From the NCBI GenBank assembly GCA_002938045.1, contig PTLJ01000008.1, positions 1 to 15,902 of the forward strand: a DNA stretch of 15,902 nt, read 5' to 3'. The notes below the pieces were generated by a model. The model was not told the origin of the DNA. It saw nothing but the letters and a program-made list of their open reading frames with translations, and made no database searches. Position numbers and translations under genes: made by a program. This document shows positions 6,780-12,210 of this stretch, in pieces. The DNA is from Alphaproteobacteria bacterium MarineAlpha3_Bin4 (lineage in GTDB: Bacteria; Pseudomonadota; Alphaproteobacteria; Rhodospirillales; Casp-alpha2). Every line of letters starts with the position of its first letter. The stretch's first letter is position 1.

Positions 6780-7446
6780 CCCGTGTACGCGAAAGCGTTG
6801 AAGCGGTGACATCATTCGTTATGTCGTCGGGTCCCTTGGGTCCAGCGGGCCACGGATGAAGGAGCCGCTCTTAGGCGAGGGAGGTGTGCGAACATCGCCC
6901 GGACCGAGGGGCAGCCGAGTGGGCAGGTGGGTGTTCCCGCCAAATGGCCGTTCGGATGTTGGCAAAAGTCTCGTTGAGTGCGAGGCGGACCTTTCGCGGA
7001 ACGGTCGACCTCCCTGGTGGGGACGGACCGGCTCCGTGAAGCAGCGGACCTTCAGGCCGGTTTCACCGGTTTGTGGTGCGACGCAAATGGAAAGACGCGG
7101 TTTCCTGCTTGTAGGTGCCGTGGCGATCTTGGGGCTCATGCCCCTTTGGGTCATGCTGATCGGGGGGACCCTCCGATCAGCGAACACCCGAAGGTCCGTA
7201 CGTGTAAGAGGTTTTTGTTGCGACGGAGCGCGGAATGGGGTCTGGCAACGGACCTCCCGGAAACGGGCCACGCTCACCTCTCCAAGGACGGTCTCTGCCC
7301 AGGGTACGTCCATGGAAGGGAAGGGCGGAACGCAAACCGCTTTCAAGTGCACGGAGCCTGGCCGGCTCCAAGAGGTGTCAGGAGCGCTGTCTCGGCAGCG
7401 CGTAACGTGGGTTTCCCAGGTCCTACGTTCCTGACACCTCTTTTAT
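6780..7446 (+). ncRNA. Unidentified large structured RNA-like element
   Basis: A GC-rich block with no convincing protein gene but dense local pairing. Hairpins, as arm pairs: ACGC/GCGT with GAAA loop (6787-6798); GTGT/ACAT with GCGA loop (6884-6895); GGTGGG/CCCGCC (6926-6941); CTCG/CGAG (6970-6984); CCGGT/ACCGG (7057-7069); GGAAA/TTTCC (7089-7105); GGGGC/GCCCC (7131-7144); GCTGATCGG/CCGATCAGC (7155-7181); GGTCCGT/ACGGACC (7193-7254) with GTTGC/GCAAC as an alternative that shares two bases; CCCG/CGGG with GAAA loop (7256-7267); GGACG/CGTCC (7286-7311); GGAGCC/GGCTCC (7353-7369). A longer-range GGAGCCG/CGGCTCC pair joins 6861-6867 to 7029-7035. GNRA loops and the T-run after the last stem both favour the plus strand. 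I see no RNase P, tmRNA, SRP, 6S or group I/II intron signatures. That it is transcribed is inference; it could instead be a structured mobile DNA element. Confidence 0.45.
6798..6825 (+). promoter_or_regulatory. Weak candidate promoter for the structured block
   Basis: TTGAAG (6798-6803) and TATGTC (6820-6825) are separated by 16 bases, directly before the first GC-rich hairpins. Both boxes are imperfect. The call rests mainly on position and on the terminator-like structure at the other end of the block. The -35 overlaps a small GAAA-loop hairpin (6787-6798). Confidence 0.22.
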
Positions 7447-7447
7447 T
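7370..7447 (+). terminator. Branched terminator-like structure ending the structured block
   Basis: A perfect 14-bp closing stem pairs 7370-7383 (AAGAGGTGTCAGGA) with 7429-7442 (TCCTGACACCTCTT) and is followed by TTTTATT. Inside are GCGCTG/CAGCGC (7384-7401, six-base loop) and AACGT/ACGTT (7404-7429, sharing one base with the closing stem), with a GGG/CCC pair inside it, making a three-way junction. The outer stem plus T-run is what an intrinsic terminator needs on the plus strand. The inner branches are unusual. Confidence 0.55.
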
Positions 7448-7495
7448 AGCAAAGCTCGTATCCGTGACAACAATTTTTAATTATTTCTGCACTGT

Positions 7496-7837
7496 TTACC
7501 ACAATGTCTTCGTTCGCCAAGACTTGAGCAGATTTATATTCGGATAGACGGTCTCGTCAAATCGGCCATCGACGTAGCCCAGGTTGGCGATGGCGTTCAA
7601 GGAAACGTAAGGCACGGTCTTTCCGAAACCTATGAGAAAGGTGAGTAGGTCGTCGACGGGGTCCGCCTCAAGGCCTAAGTCCTTGGCGAAGGTTTAGGAA
7701 GAATGTGCTGCGAAGCGCATGCAGTTTAGTGCAGAATGTCATGTAGCCCTCGGTGACCGTTCGTGGCGTGGCGTGGACATCCCCTGACCGAAACGGAATT
7801 CCTCGAAGAAGTTTCCGCTACTGTCGGCGACGGCTAT
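7496..7837 (-). pseudogene. Truncated, frameshifted MaoC-type mesaconyl-CoA hydratase remnant
   Basis: Three reverse-strand frames join into a recognisable N-terminal part of a mesaconyl-CoA (2-methylfumaryl-CoA) hydratase, a MaoC/hotdog dehydratase of the ethylmalonyl-CoA pathway. Segments in order are GNFFEEFRFGQ, then HATPRTVTEGYMTFCTK...ALRSTFFLN, then FAKDLGLEADPVDDLL and FGKTVPYVSLNAIANLGYVDGRF...VYP. They match the family pattern RFFEDYRxG, HxxPRTVxxG, FGKTVPDISLNAxANLGY and VYPGDT. Two frameshifts separate them, and no normal start codon is present (an ATA occupies the likely site at 7837). Family resemblance stops after VYP, so roughly two thirds of a usual 340-residue protein is gone. 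It directly follows the CoA lyase gene, the normal neighbour of this hydratase. The missing part would have lain where the structured block now is. Family assignment is from memory of conserved motifs. Confidence 0.75.
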
Positions 7838-7847
7838 CGCCGGGCGC

Positions 7848-8735
7848 CTATTCAGCCGTCTGGTTTATCGCCTCGATGGCCTCGGCCATCTCGACCAGGC
7901 GCTTGGCCTCCTCTACATGCAGGTTCTCGATCAGGCGACCGTCGACCAGGACCACGCCGCGGCCTTCCCCCTCGGCCTCGGCGTGCGCCTCGATGATTCG
8001 CTTCGACCACTCGATTTCTTTCGCGGATGGCGAAAACGCCTCATTGGCCATGTCGATGGTCTTGGGATGGATCAGGGTCTTTCCATCGAAACCGAGCTCG
8101 ACGCCCTGCCGGCAGGCAGAGACGAAGGCCTCTTCGTCGTTTAGATCCAAGTGTACGCCGTCGAGTATCGAAACGTGGGCGGCGCGTGCGGCGAGCAGAC
8201 AAAGCCCGAGTGAAGTGATGAACGGGATGCGGTCGGGTGTATGGGCGGCCTTCAAGTCGGTTGCCAGGTCCGACGTCCCCATCACCAGACAACCAATCCG
8301 TGGACTGGCGAAGGCGATCTCTTCCGCGTGAAGCATGCCCAAGGGCGTTTCCATCATGCACCAGATCGGCAGGTCTTTGGGGCCACCTGCGGTATCGAGA
8401 ATGGCTTCGGCATCGCGCACCATCTTGCCGCTCTCAACCTTGGGCAGCAGCACCGCATCGGCACTCATGGCGGCGGCGGTCTTGATGTCGTCCTCGCCCC
8501 ATTCGCTATCGAGGCCATTGGTGCGGACGATCAGTTCGCGATAACCGTAGCCGCCTTCATCCAGGGCTGCGGCTATTTGTTCGCGGGCCGACAGCTTAGC
8601 GTCGGGCGCGACGGCGTCCTCGAGGTCAAGTATCAGGCCGTCGGCGGCCAGGGTACGACCCTTTTCGAGGGCGCGGGCGTTGGAGCCGGGCATATAGAGG
8701 ACGGACCGGCGTGGACGTGCGGTTGTGGACATCAT
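7848..8735 (-). CDS. HpcH/HpaI-family CoA-ester lyase (malyl-CoA lyase / CitE-like)
   Basis: A 295-residue TIM-barrel enzyme of the CitE/malyl-CoA lyase group, which cleaves or forms 3-hydroxyacyl-CoA esters such as L-malyl-CoA or beta-methylmalyl-CoA with Mg2+. RRSVLYMPGSNARALEKG opens the protein. The CoA/substrate arginine lies in IVRTNG (Arg71). LDLEDAV is at 37-43. The metal ligands are Glu129 in METPLG and Asp156 in GTSDLATDL. The HPKTID motif (223-228) and GRLIENLHVEEAKR near the end are also typical. Start: tandem ATGs at 8735 and 8732 follow AGGGAG (8740-8745); an upstream TTG at 8765 lacks support. The neighbouring hydratase remnant suggests a role in mesaconyl-/beta-methylmalyl-CoA metabolism. 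Malyl-CoA thioesterase and citramalyl-CoA lyase remain possible, so I give no gene symbol. Confidence 0.88.
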   Translation of the reverse strand: MMSTTARPRRSVLYMPGSNARALEKGRTLAADGLILDLEDAVAPDAKLSAREQIAAALDEGGYGYRELIVRTNGLDSEWGEDDIKTAAAMSADAVLLPKVESGKMVRDAEAILDTAGGPKDLPIWCMMETPLGMLHAEEIAFASPRIGCLVMGTSDLATDLKAAHTPDRIPFITSLGLCLLAARAAHVSILDGVHLDLNDEEAFVSACRQGVELGFDGKTLIHPKTIDMANEAFSPSAKEIEWSKRIIEAHAEAEGEGRGVVLVDGRLIENLHVEEAKRLVEMAEAIEAINQTAE

Positions 8736-8744
8736 CGGTCTCCC

Positions 8745-8764
8745 TGACAGATTAATCCCTGTCA
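8745..8764. promoter_or_regulatory. Perfect inverted repeat in the leader of the CoA-lyase gene
   Basis: TGACAG (8745-8750) and CTGTCA (8759-8764) flank an 8-base AT-rich spacer. The repeat ends against the ribosome-binding site of the CoA lyase gene. The 20-bp dyad has the size and form of an operator for a dimeric regulator, but it could also act as an RNA hairpin hiding the ribosome site. The regulator is unknown. Confidence 0.35.
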
Positions 8765-8765
8765 A

Positions 8766-9101
8766 ACCAGGAACAGCGGCAAACTATAAACTCTCGGTCC
8801 GATGTGACAAGCTCGCGCGATGGCTATCCTGTCCGTACAATTCCATGTCGCTACGGCCAGGTTAGCAACAGCCTCAAAGCATGCTGTGCTGAAGTGGTCT
8901 ATTGTTGCGATACCGTGTTCGGCAACAGAGACAAGGGCCTCTGTGCCGACGACGGTCCAATCGAGGTAGCTACTGGTGAGGAAAAAATACCAACGGTCGG
9001 TCGGTTGAAGAGCCGCCGCAAGGGCCGGCACATAGACCGCCGGCCTCCATTTCTACCGACAACGAATCGCGGCCGATTCGCCGTCCGCTCGACAGCGCGG
9101 C
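8766..9101. other. Spacer between asd and the CoA-lyase gene, no supported gene
   Basis: About 335 bases with no convincing gene. A reverse-strand frame from a GTG at 9031 to 8762 is open but lacks a ribosome site and matches no family I know. The spacer should contain the lyase gene's promoter, which I could not place confidently. Confidence 0.5.
9063..9080 (-). terminator. Hairpin just downstream of asd, possible terminator
   Basis: CGAATCG and CGATTCG form a perfect 7-bp stem with a 4-base loop, 21 bases after the asd stop. No clear T-run follows on the reverse strand, so it may only stabilise the 3' end or work with Rho. Confidence 0.3.
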
Positions 9102-10133
9102 TCAGGCTGCCTTTTGCATATGGGAGCGGATCAGCTCTTCGGCGATTTGCACCGTGTTGAGGGCGGCGCCCTTACGTAGGTTGTCCGACACGCACCAAAT
9201 ATTGAGGCCATTCTCGATTGTCGGGTCGCAGCGGATTCGGCTGACGAAGACAGCGTCCTCGCCGGCGCATTCGGCCGGCGTCACATAGCCCTCGTCGACA
9301 CGGTTGTCGATGACGCTGACACCCGGTGCGGCGCGCAATGCCTCGCGGGCCTGGTCTTCGGTAATCGGCTTGGCAAACTCGATGTTGATGGCCTCGGCGT
9401 GGCCTATGAACACCGGCGCGCGCACGCAGGTCGCCGTCATCCGGATGTCCGGGTCGAGGATCTTATTTGTCTCGGCTGCCATCTTCCACTCTTCCTTGGT
9501 CGAGCCGTCATCCATGAAGATGTCGATGTGGGGGATGACGTTGAATGCGATCTGCTTGGTGAACTCTTCCTGGTGCTGCTGCACCGGTTCGTTGACGAAG
9601 ATGCCGCGGGTCTGGTTGAACAACTCGTCCATGGCTACCTTGCCGCTGCCGGAGACTGATTGATAGGTGGCGACGACGACGCGCTTGATCCGCGCAATGT
9701 CGTGCAACGGCTTGAGAACCATCACCATCTGGATCGTCGAGCAGTTAGGGTTAGCGATGATGCCGCGCTTCTTGTAGCCAGCGATGGCGTCCGGGTTGAC
9801 CTCCGGCACCACCAGCGGCACGTCCGGCTCCATGCGGAAATACGATGTGTTGTCTATGACGACGGCGCCAGCCTCGGCGGCGATCGTAGAATACTTTGCC
9901 GAGACACTTGCACCGGGCGATGACAGCACGATATCGATGTTGGTGAAATCGAAGTCGTCCAGTTTTCGGATCTTGAGCACATCGTCCTCGCCGTAGGACA
10001 CCTCGGTGCCGACCGAGCGTGCCGACGCTAGCGCGATGACCTCGTCGGCGGGAAACTCGCGTTCGGCAAGGATCTGCAGCATCTCGCGCCCGACATTTCC
10101 GGTGGCACCGACGACGGCAACTCTGTAACCCAT
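9102..10133 (-). CDS. asd: Aspartate-semialdehyde dehydrogenase
   Basis: A 343-residue cytoplasmic enzyme that reduces beta-aspartyl phosphate with NADPH, the branch point for lysine/diaminopimelate, threonine, methionine and isoleucine. The N-terminal AVVGATGNVGREML (6-19) is the nucleotide loop. The nucleophilic cysteine is Cys131 in IANPNCST, and the acid-base histidine is His245 in CVRAPVFIGHAE, whose arginine (Arg238) binds substrate. Length and motifs are complete. The ATG at 10133 is chosen because MGYRVAVVGATG is the family N-terminus; the extra 17 residues readable upstream are not conserved, and GAAGAG lies about eight bases before this ATG. It follows the leucine genes in the same orientation but across a 300-bp spacer with its own possible promoter, so it may be transcribed separately. 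Confidence 0.97.
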   Translation of the reverse strand: MGYRVAVVGATGNVGREMLQILAEREFPADEVIALASARSVGTEVSYGEDDVLKIRKLDDFDFTNIDIVLSSPGASVSAKYSTIAAEAGAVVIDNTSYFRMEPDVPLVVPEVNPDAIAGYKKRGIIANPNCSTIQMVMVLKPLHDIARIKRVVVATYQSVSGSGKVAMDELFNQTRGIFVNEPVQQHQEEFTKQIAFNVIPHIDIFMDDGSTKEEWKMAAETNKILDPDIRMTATCVRAPVFIGHAEAINIEFAKPITEDQAREALRAAPGVSVIDNRVDEGYVTPAECAGEDAVFVSRIRCDPTIENGLNIWCVSDNLRKGAALNTVQIAEELIRSHMQKAA

Positions 10134-10182
10134 TATCTTACTCTTCGTTCCTTGGTGACCCCGAAGGCTACCGCGATACTCC

Positions 10183-10217
10183 AAAAAAACGAAAGGCCAG
10201 CGGAAGTCTCGCGGGCC
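10183..10217 (-). terminator. Possible intrinsic terminator upstream of asd
   Basis: On the reverse strand GGCC, one mismatch and GCG pair with CGC, one mismatch and GGCC (10195-10217, seven-base loop). A seven-T run follows a few bases later (10183-10189). It could end the leu/microprotein transcript. If the promoter just upstream is real, it could act as an early-stop element in the asd leader. Confidence 0.4.
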
Positions 10218-10218
10218 C

Positions 10219-10248
10219 AGTATACAATAATGGTTACGGCTCGCTTAA
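10219..10248 (-). promoter_or_regulatory. Possible asd promoter
   Basis: A reverse-strand TATACT (10219-10224, five of six consensus positions) lies 18 bases downstream of TTAAGC (10243-10248), about 86 bases before the asd start. The predicted start of transcription would fall inside the adjacent terminator-like hairpin, which weakens one or other of the two calls. Confidence 0.35.
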
Positions 10249-10262
10249 CCGGTAGTCTTGGG

Positions 10263-10370
10263 CTAGGGTTTCGTGGTCGCCACGCCGGAGCCGGACGCAA
10301 TCGCATTCACACTGATGATGGCGGCGGCAACGGCGAAAATCGCGATTTCGATCTCTGAAAACATTTCCAT
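10263..10370 (-). CDS. Putative 35-residue membrane microprotein
   Basis: On the reverse strand an ATG at 10370, with CGGAG three bases before it, opens a 35-codon frame ending in TAG. A second ATG two codons on would put GGAG at nine bases, also good spacing. The product begins MEMFSEIEIAIFAVAAAIIS, has a hydrophobic run from about residue 8 to 25, and ends in a short basic tail (ATTKP), as expected for a single-pass small membrane protein. It lies 60 bases after leuB in the same direction. I do not recognise a family. The ribosome site and hydrophobic pattern support it, but a frame this short could be chance. Confidence 0.45.
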   Translation of the reverse strand: MEMFSEIEIAIFAVAAAIISVNAIASGSGVATTKP

Positions 10371-10429
10371 TTGCTCCGGGCGGCGGCAGTCTTAACTGCT
10401 TCTAAAGACGATTGCAATAGGCGCAGCGC

Positions 10430-11539
10430 CTAAGCCGCCAGCTTGTCGAGCTCGTCTGTCACCGCCTCGCCCATCTGGTCGGTCGAGACCGCGGTCATGC
10501 CATCTTGCATAATGTCGTCGGTGCGAAGCCCTTGGCCCAGCACGTTGGCAACCGCCTGCTCGATCAGATCAGCGTCCTCGGCCATGTCAAAACTGTAGCG
10601 CAGCATCATGGCGCAACTCAGCAGCATTGCCAGCGGGTTTGCCTTTTTCTCGCCGGCGATGTCCGGCGCCGAGCCGTGCACCGGTTCGTAGAGCGCCTTC
10701 CGGCGGCCGCTCTCGTCGGCGGCACCAAGGCTGGCCGACGGCAACATGCCCAAGGAACCAGTCAGCATCGCCGCGCAGTCTGAAAGGATGTCGCCAAATA
10801 AGTTGTCGGTGACGATGACGTCGAACTGCTTCGGCTCGCGCACTAGCTGCATAGCACAGTTGTCGGCGTACATGTGCAGGAGCTCGATTTCCGGGTAGTC
10901 TTCGCCGACCGCTGTCGCTACAGCGCGCCATAGCACACCGGTCTCCATGACGTTGGCCTTCTCGACCGAATGCAGTTTGCCCACTCGCTTACCGGCGAGT
11001 TCGAAGGCGACGCGGCAGACGCGGTCGATCTCGGCTGTGCTATAGACCTGCGTGTCGACAGCCCGCTGGCCGCCGCCAGGCAGGTCCTCGATCAGTTTCG
11101 GTTTGCTAAAGTAGGCGCCGCCGGTGAGTTCGCGCACGAACATCATGTCGAGGCCGGATACGATGTGCTCCTTGAGGCTCGACGCGTTGGCCAGCGCCGG
11201 TATCACCGTCGCCGGGCGCAGGTTAGCGAACAGGTCCATCTCCTTCCTGAGTTTCAACAGCCCGGCTTCGGGCCGGTGTTGGCGCTCGACATTATCCCAC
11301 TTCGGCCCGCCAACGGCGCCCAGCAGTACCGCGTCGACACTCATCGCCTTGGCTAGCGTTTCGTCTGTGAGCGACGTGCCATGGGCGTCGTAGGCGGTGC
11401 CGCCGACCAGGTCGTCGATGACGTCAAACGACACGTGGCGGCGGCAATCCATCCATTCGATGACACGCCGGACTTCACCCATTACCTCGGGTCCGATGCC
11501 GTCGCCTGGCAACATCAGAAGCTTCTTGTTGGCAGCCAT
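10430..11539 (-). CDS. leuB: 3-isopropylmalate dehydrogenase
   Basis: A 369-residue enzyme catalysing the NAD+-dependent oxidative decarboxylation of 3-isopropylmalate in leucine synthesis. The opening LLMLPGDGIGPEV is typical. Substrate-binding residues align with the E. coli enzyme: Arg98 and Arg108 (LRKEMDLFANLRP), Arg136 (FVRELTGGAYF, with Tyr143), Lys194 (SVEKANV), and Asp226, Asp250 and Asp254 (DNLFGDILSD). EPVHGSAPDIAG (285-296) is the nucleotide-site motif. Slightly odd is YADNCAM (224-230), where relatives usually read YVDNAAM; the catalytic Asp is kept. It lies 34 bases after leuD. The ribosome site is weak (GGACGAG). A short AGGCGC/GCGCCT dyad sits at the stop (10419-10431) without a T-run. 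Confidence 0.98.
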   Translation of the reverse strand: MAANKKLLMLPGDGIGPEVMGEVRRVIEWMDCRRHVSFDVIDDLVGGTAYDAHGTSLTDETLAKAMSVDAVLLGAVGGPKWDNVERQHRPEAGLLKLRKEMDLFANLRPATVIPALANASSLKEHIVSGLDMMFVRELTGGAYFSKPKLIEDLPGGGQRAVDTQVYSTAEIDRVCRVAFELAGKRVGKLHSVEKANVMETGVLWRAVATAVGEDYPEIELLHMYADNCAMQLVREPKQFDVIVTDNLFGDILSDCAAMLTGSLGMLPSASLGAADESGRRKALYEPVHGSAPDIAGEKKANPLAMLLSCAMMLRYSFDMAEDADLIEQAVANVLGQGLRTDDIMQDGMTAVSTDQMGEAVTDELDKLAA

Positions 11540-11573
11540 ATCGCTCGTCCGTTCGTTTCAGCGGGGGTGGCTA

Positions 11574-12197
11574 TTACTCGGCGGCGCCGACGTAGAGCCA
11601 GGGCCGGCTCGCCCGCTGTCCGTCCTCGAAGCGTTCAATCTTGTCGACCTCCTGCAAGGTCAGGCCGATTTCGTTGAGGCCCTCCAGCAGGCACTGCTTC
11701 TTGAACGCGTCAATTTCGAAGGTAACCTCGCCGCCGCTGGGACCGCAGATGGTCTGGGCCTCTAGATCGACGGTCAGGGTTGTGTTGGCGCCGCGCTTGG
11801 CGTGTTCCATCAGCTTGTCGAGATCCTGCTTGGAGACGCGGATTGGTAGCATGCCGTTCTTGAAGCAGTTGTTGTAGAAGATATCGCCGAAGCTCGGCGC
11901 GATGATGCAGCGGATGCCGAAATCCAATAGCGCCCAAGGCGCATGCTCTCGGCTCGACCCGCAGCCGAAGTTCTCCGAGGCGACGATGATCTTGGCGTCG
12001 CGGTAAGTCGACTTGTTGAGGACGAAGTTCGGGTTCTCGTTTCCCTCGGGATCGTAGCGCATCTCGTCGAACAAGTGCTTGCCGAGCCCCGAACGCTTGA
12101 TTGTTTTCAGAAATTGCTTGGGGATGATCATGTCGGTGTCGACGTTGATCATGTGCAGTGGCGCGGCGACGCCAGTCAGCGTGGTGAATTTTTCCAT
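11574..12197 (-). CDS. leuD: 3-isopropylmalate dehydratase small subunit
   Basis: The 207-residue swivel-domain subunit that pairs with LeuC to isomerise 2-isopropylmalate to 3-isopropylmalate. DTDMIIPKQFLK (20-31) and the substrate-specificity motif NFGCGSSREHAPWAL (76-90) are clear, with the IIAPSFGDIFYNNCFKNG block following. Length is normal. The ATG at 12197 gives the family start MEKFTTLTG; ten further residues readable upstream would overlap the leuC stop. It starts 13 bases after leuC, so the two subunits are almost surely co-transcribed. Confidence 0.97.
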   Translation of the reverse strand: MEKFTTLTGVAAPLHMINVDTDMIIPKQFLKTIKRSGLGKHLFDEMRYDPEGNENPNFVLNKSTYRDAKIIVASENFGCGSSREHAPWALLDFGIRCIIAPSFGDIFYNNCFKNGMLPIRVSKQDLDKLMEHAKRGANTTLTVDLEAQTICGPSGGEVTFEIDAFKKQCLLEGLNEIGLTLQEVDKIERFEDGQRASRPWLYVGAAE

Positions 12198-12210
12198 ACC
12201 CCGCACCCCC

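Noticed and set aside
6955..6964. GGATGTTGGC resembles a piece of 23S rRNA
   Set aside because: Only about ten bases agree; the flanking sequence does not follow rRNA, so this is chance.
7076..7084. GTGCGACGC resembles the 5' end of bacterial group II introns
   Set aside because: No recognisable domain V, no reverse transcriptase, and no matching 3' end were found.
6856..7434. Open plus-strand frame of 192 codons, and overlapping open frames on the other strand, in the structured block
   Set aside because: Residue text is Arg/Gly/Pro/Ser-rich and unlike any family, no good ribosome site is present, and openness on both strands is expected from GC-rich sequence poor in TA-containing stops.
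8762..9031. Reverse-strand open frame of 89 codons between asd and the CoA lyase
   Set aside because: GTG start without ribosome site, no recognised motifs, and it runs through the inverted repeat near the lyase start; probably spacer.
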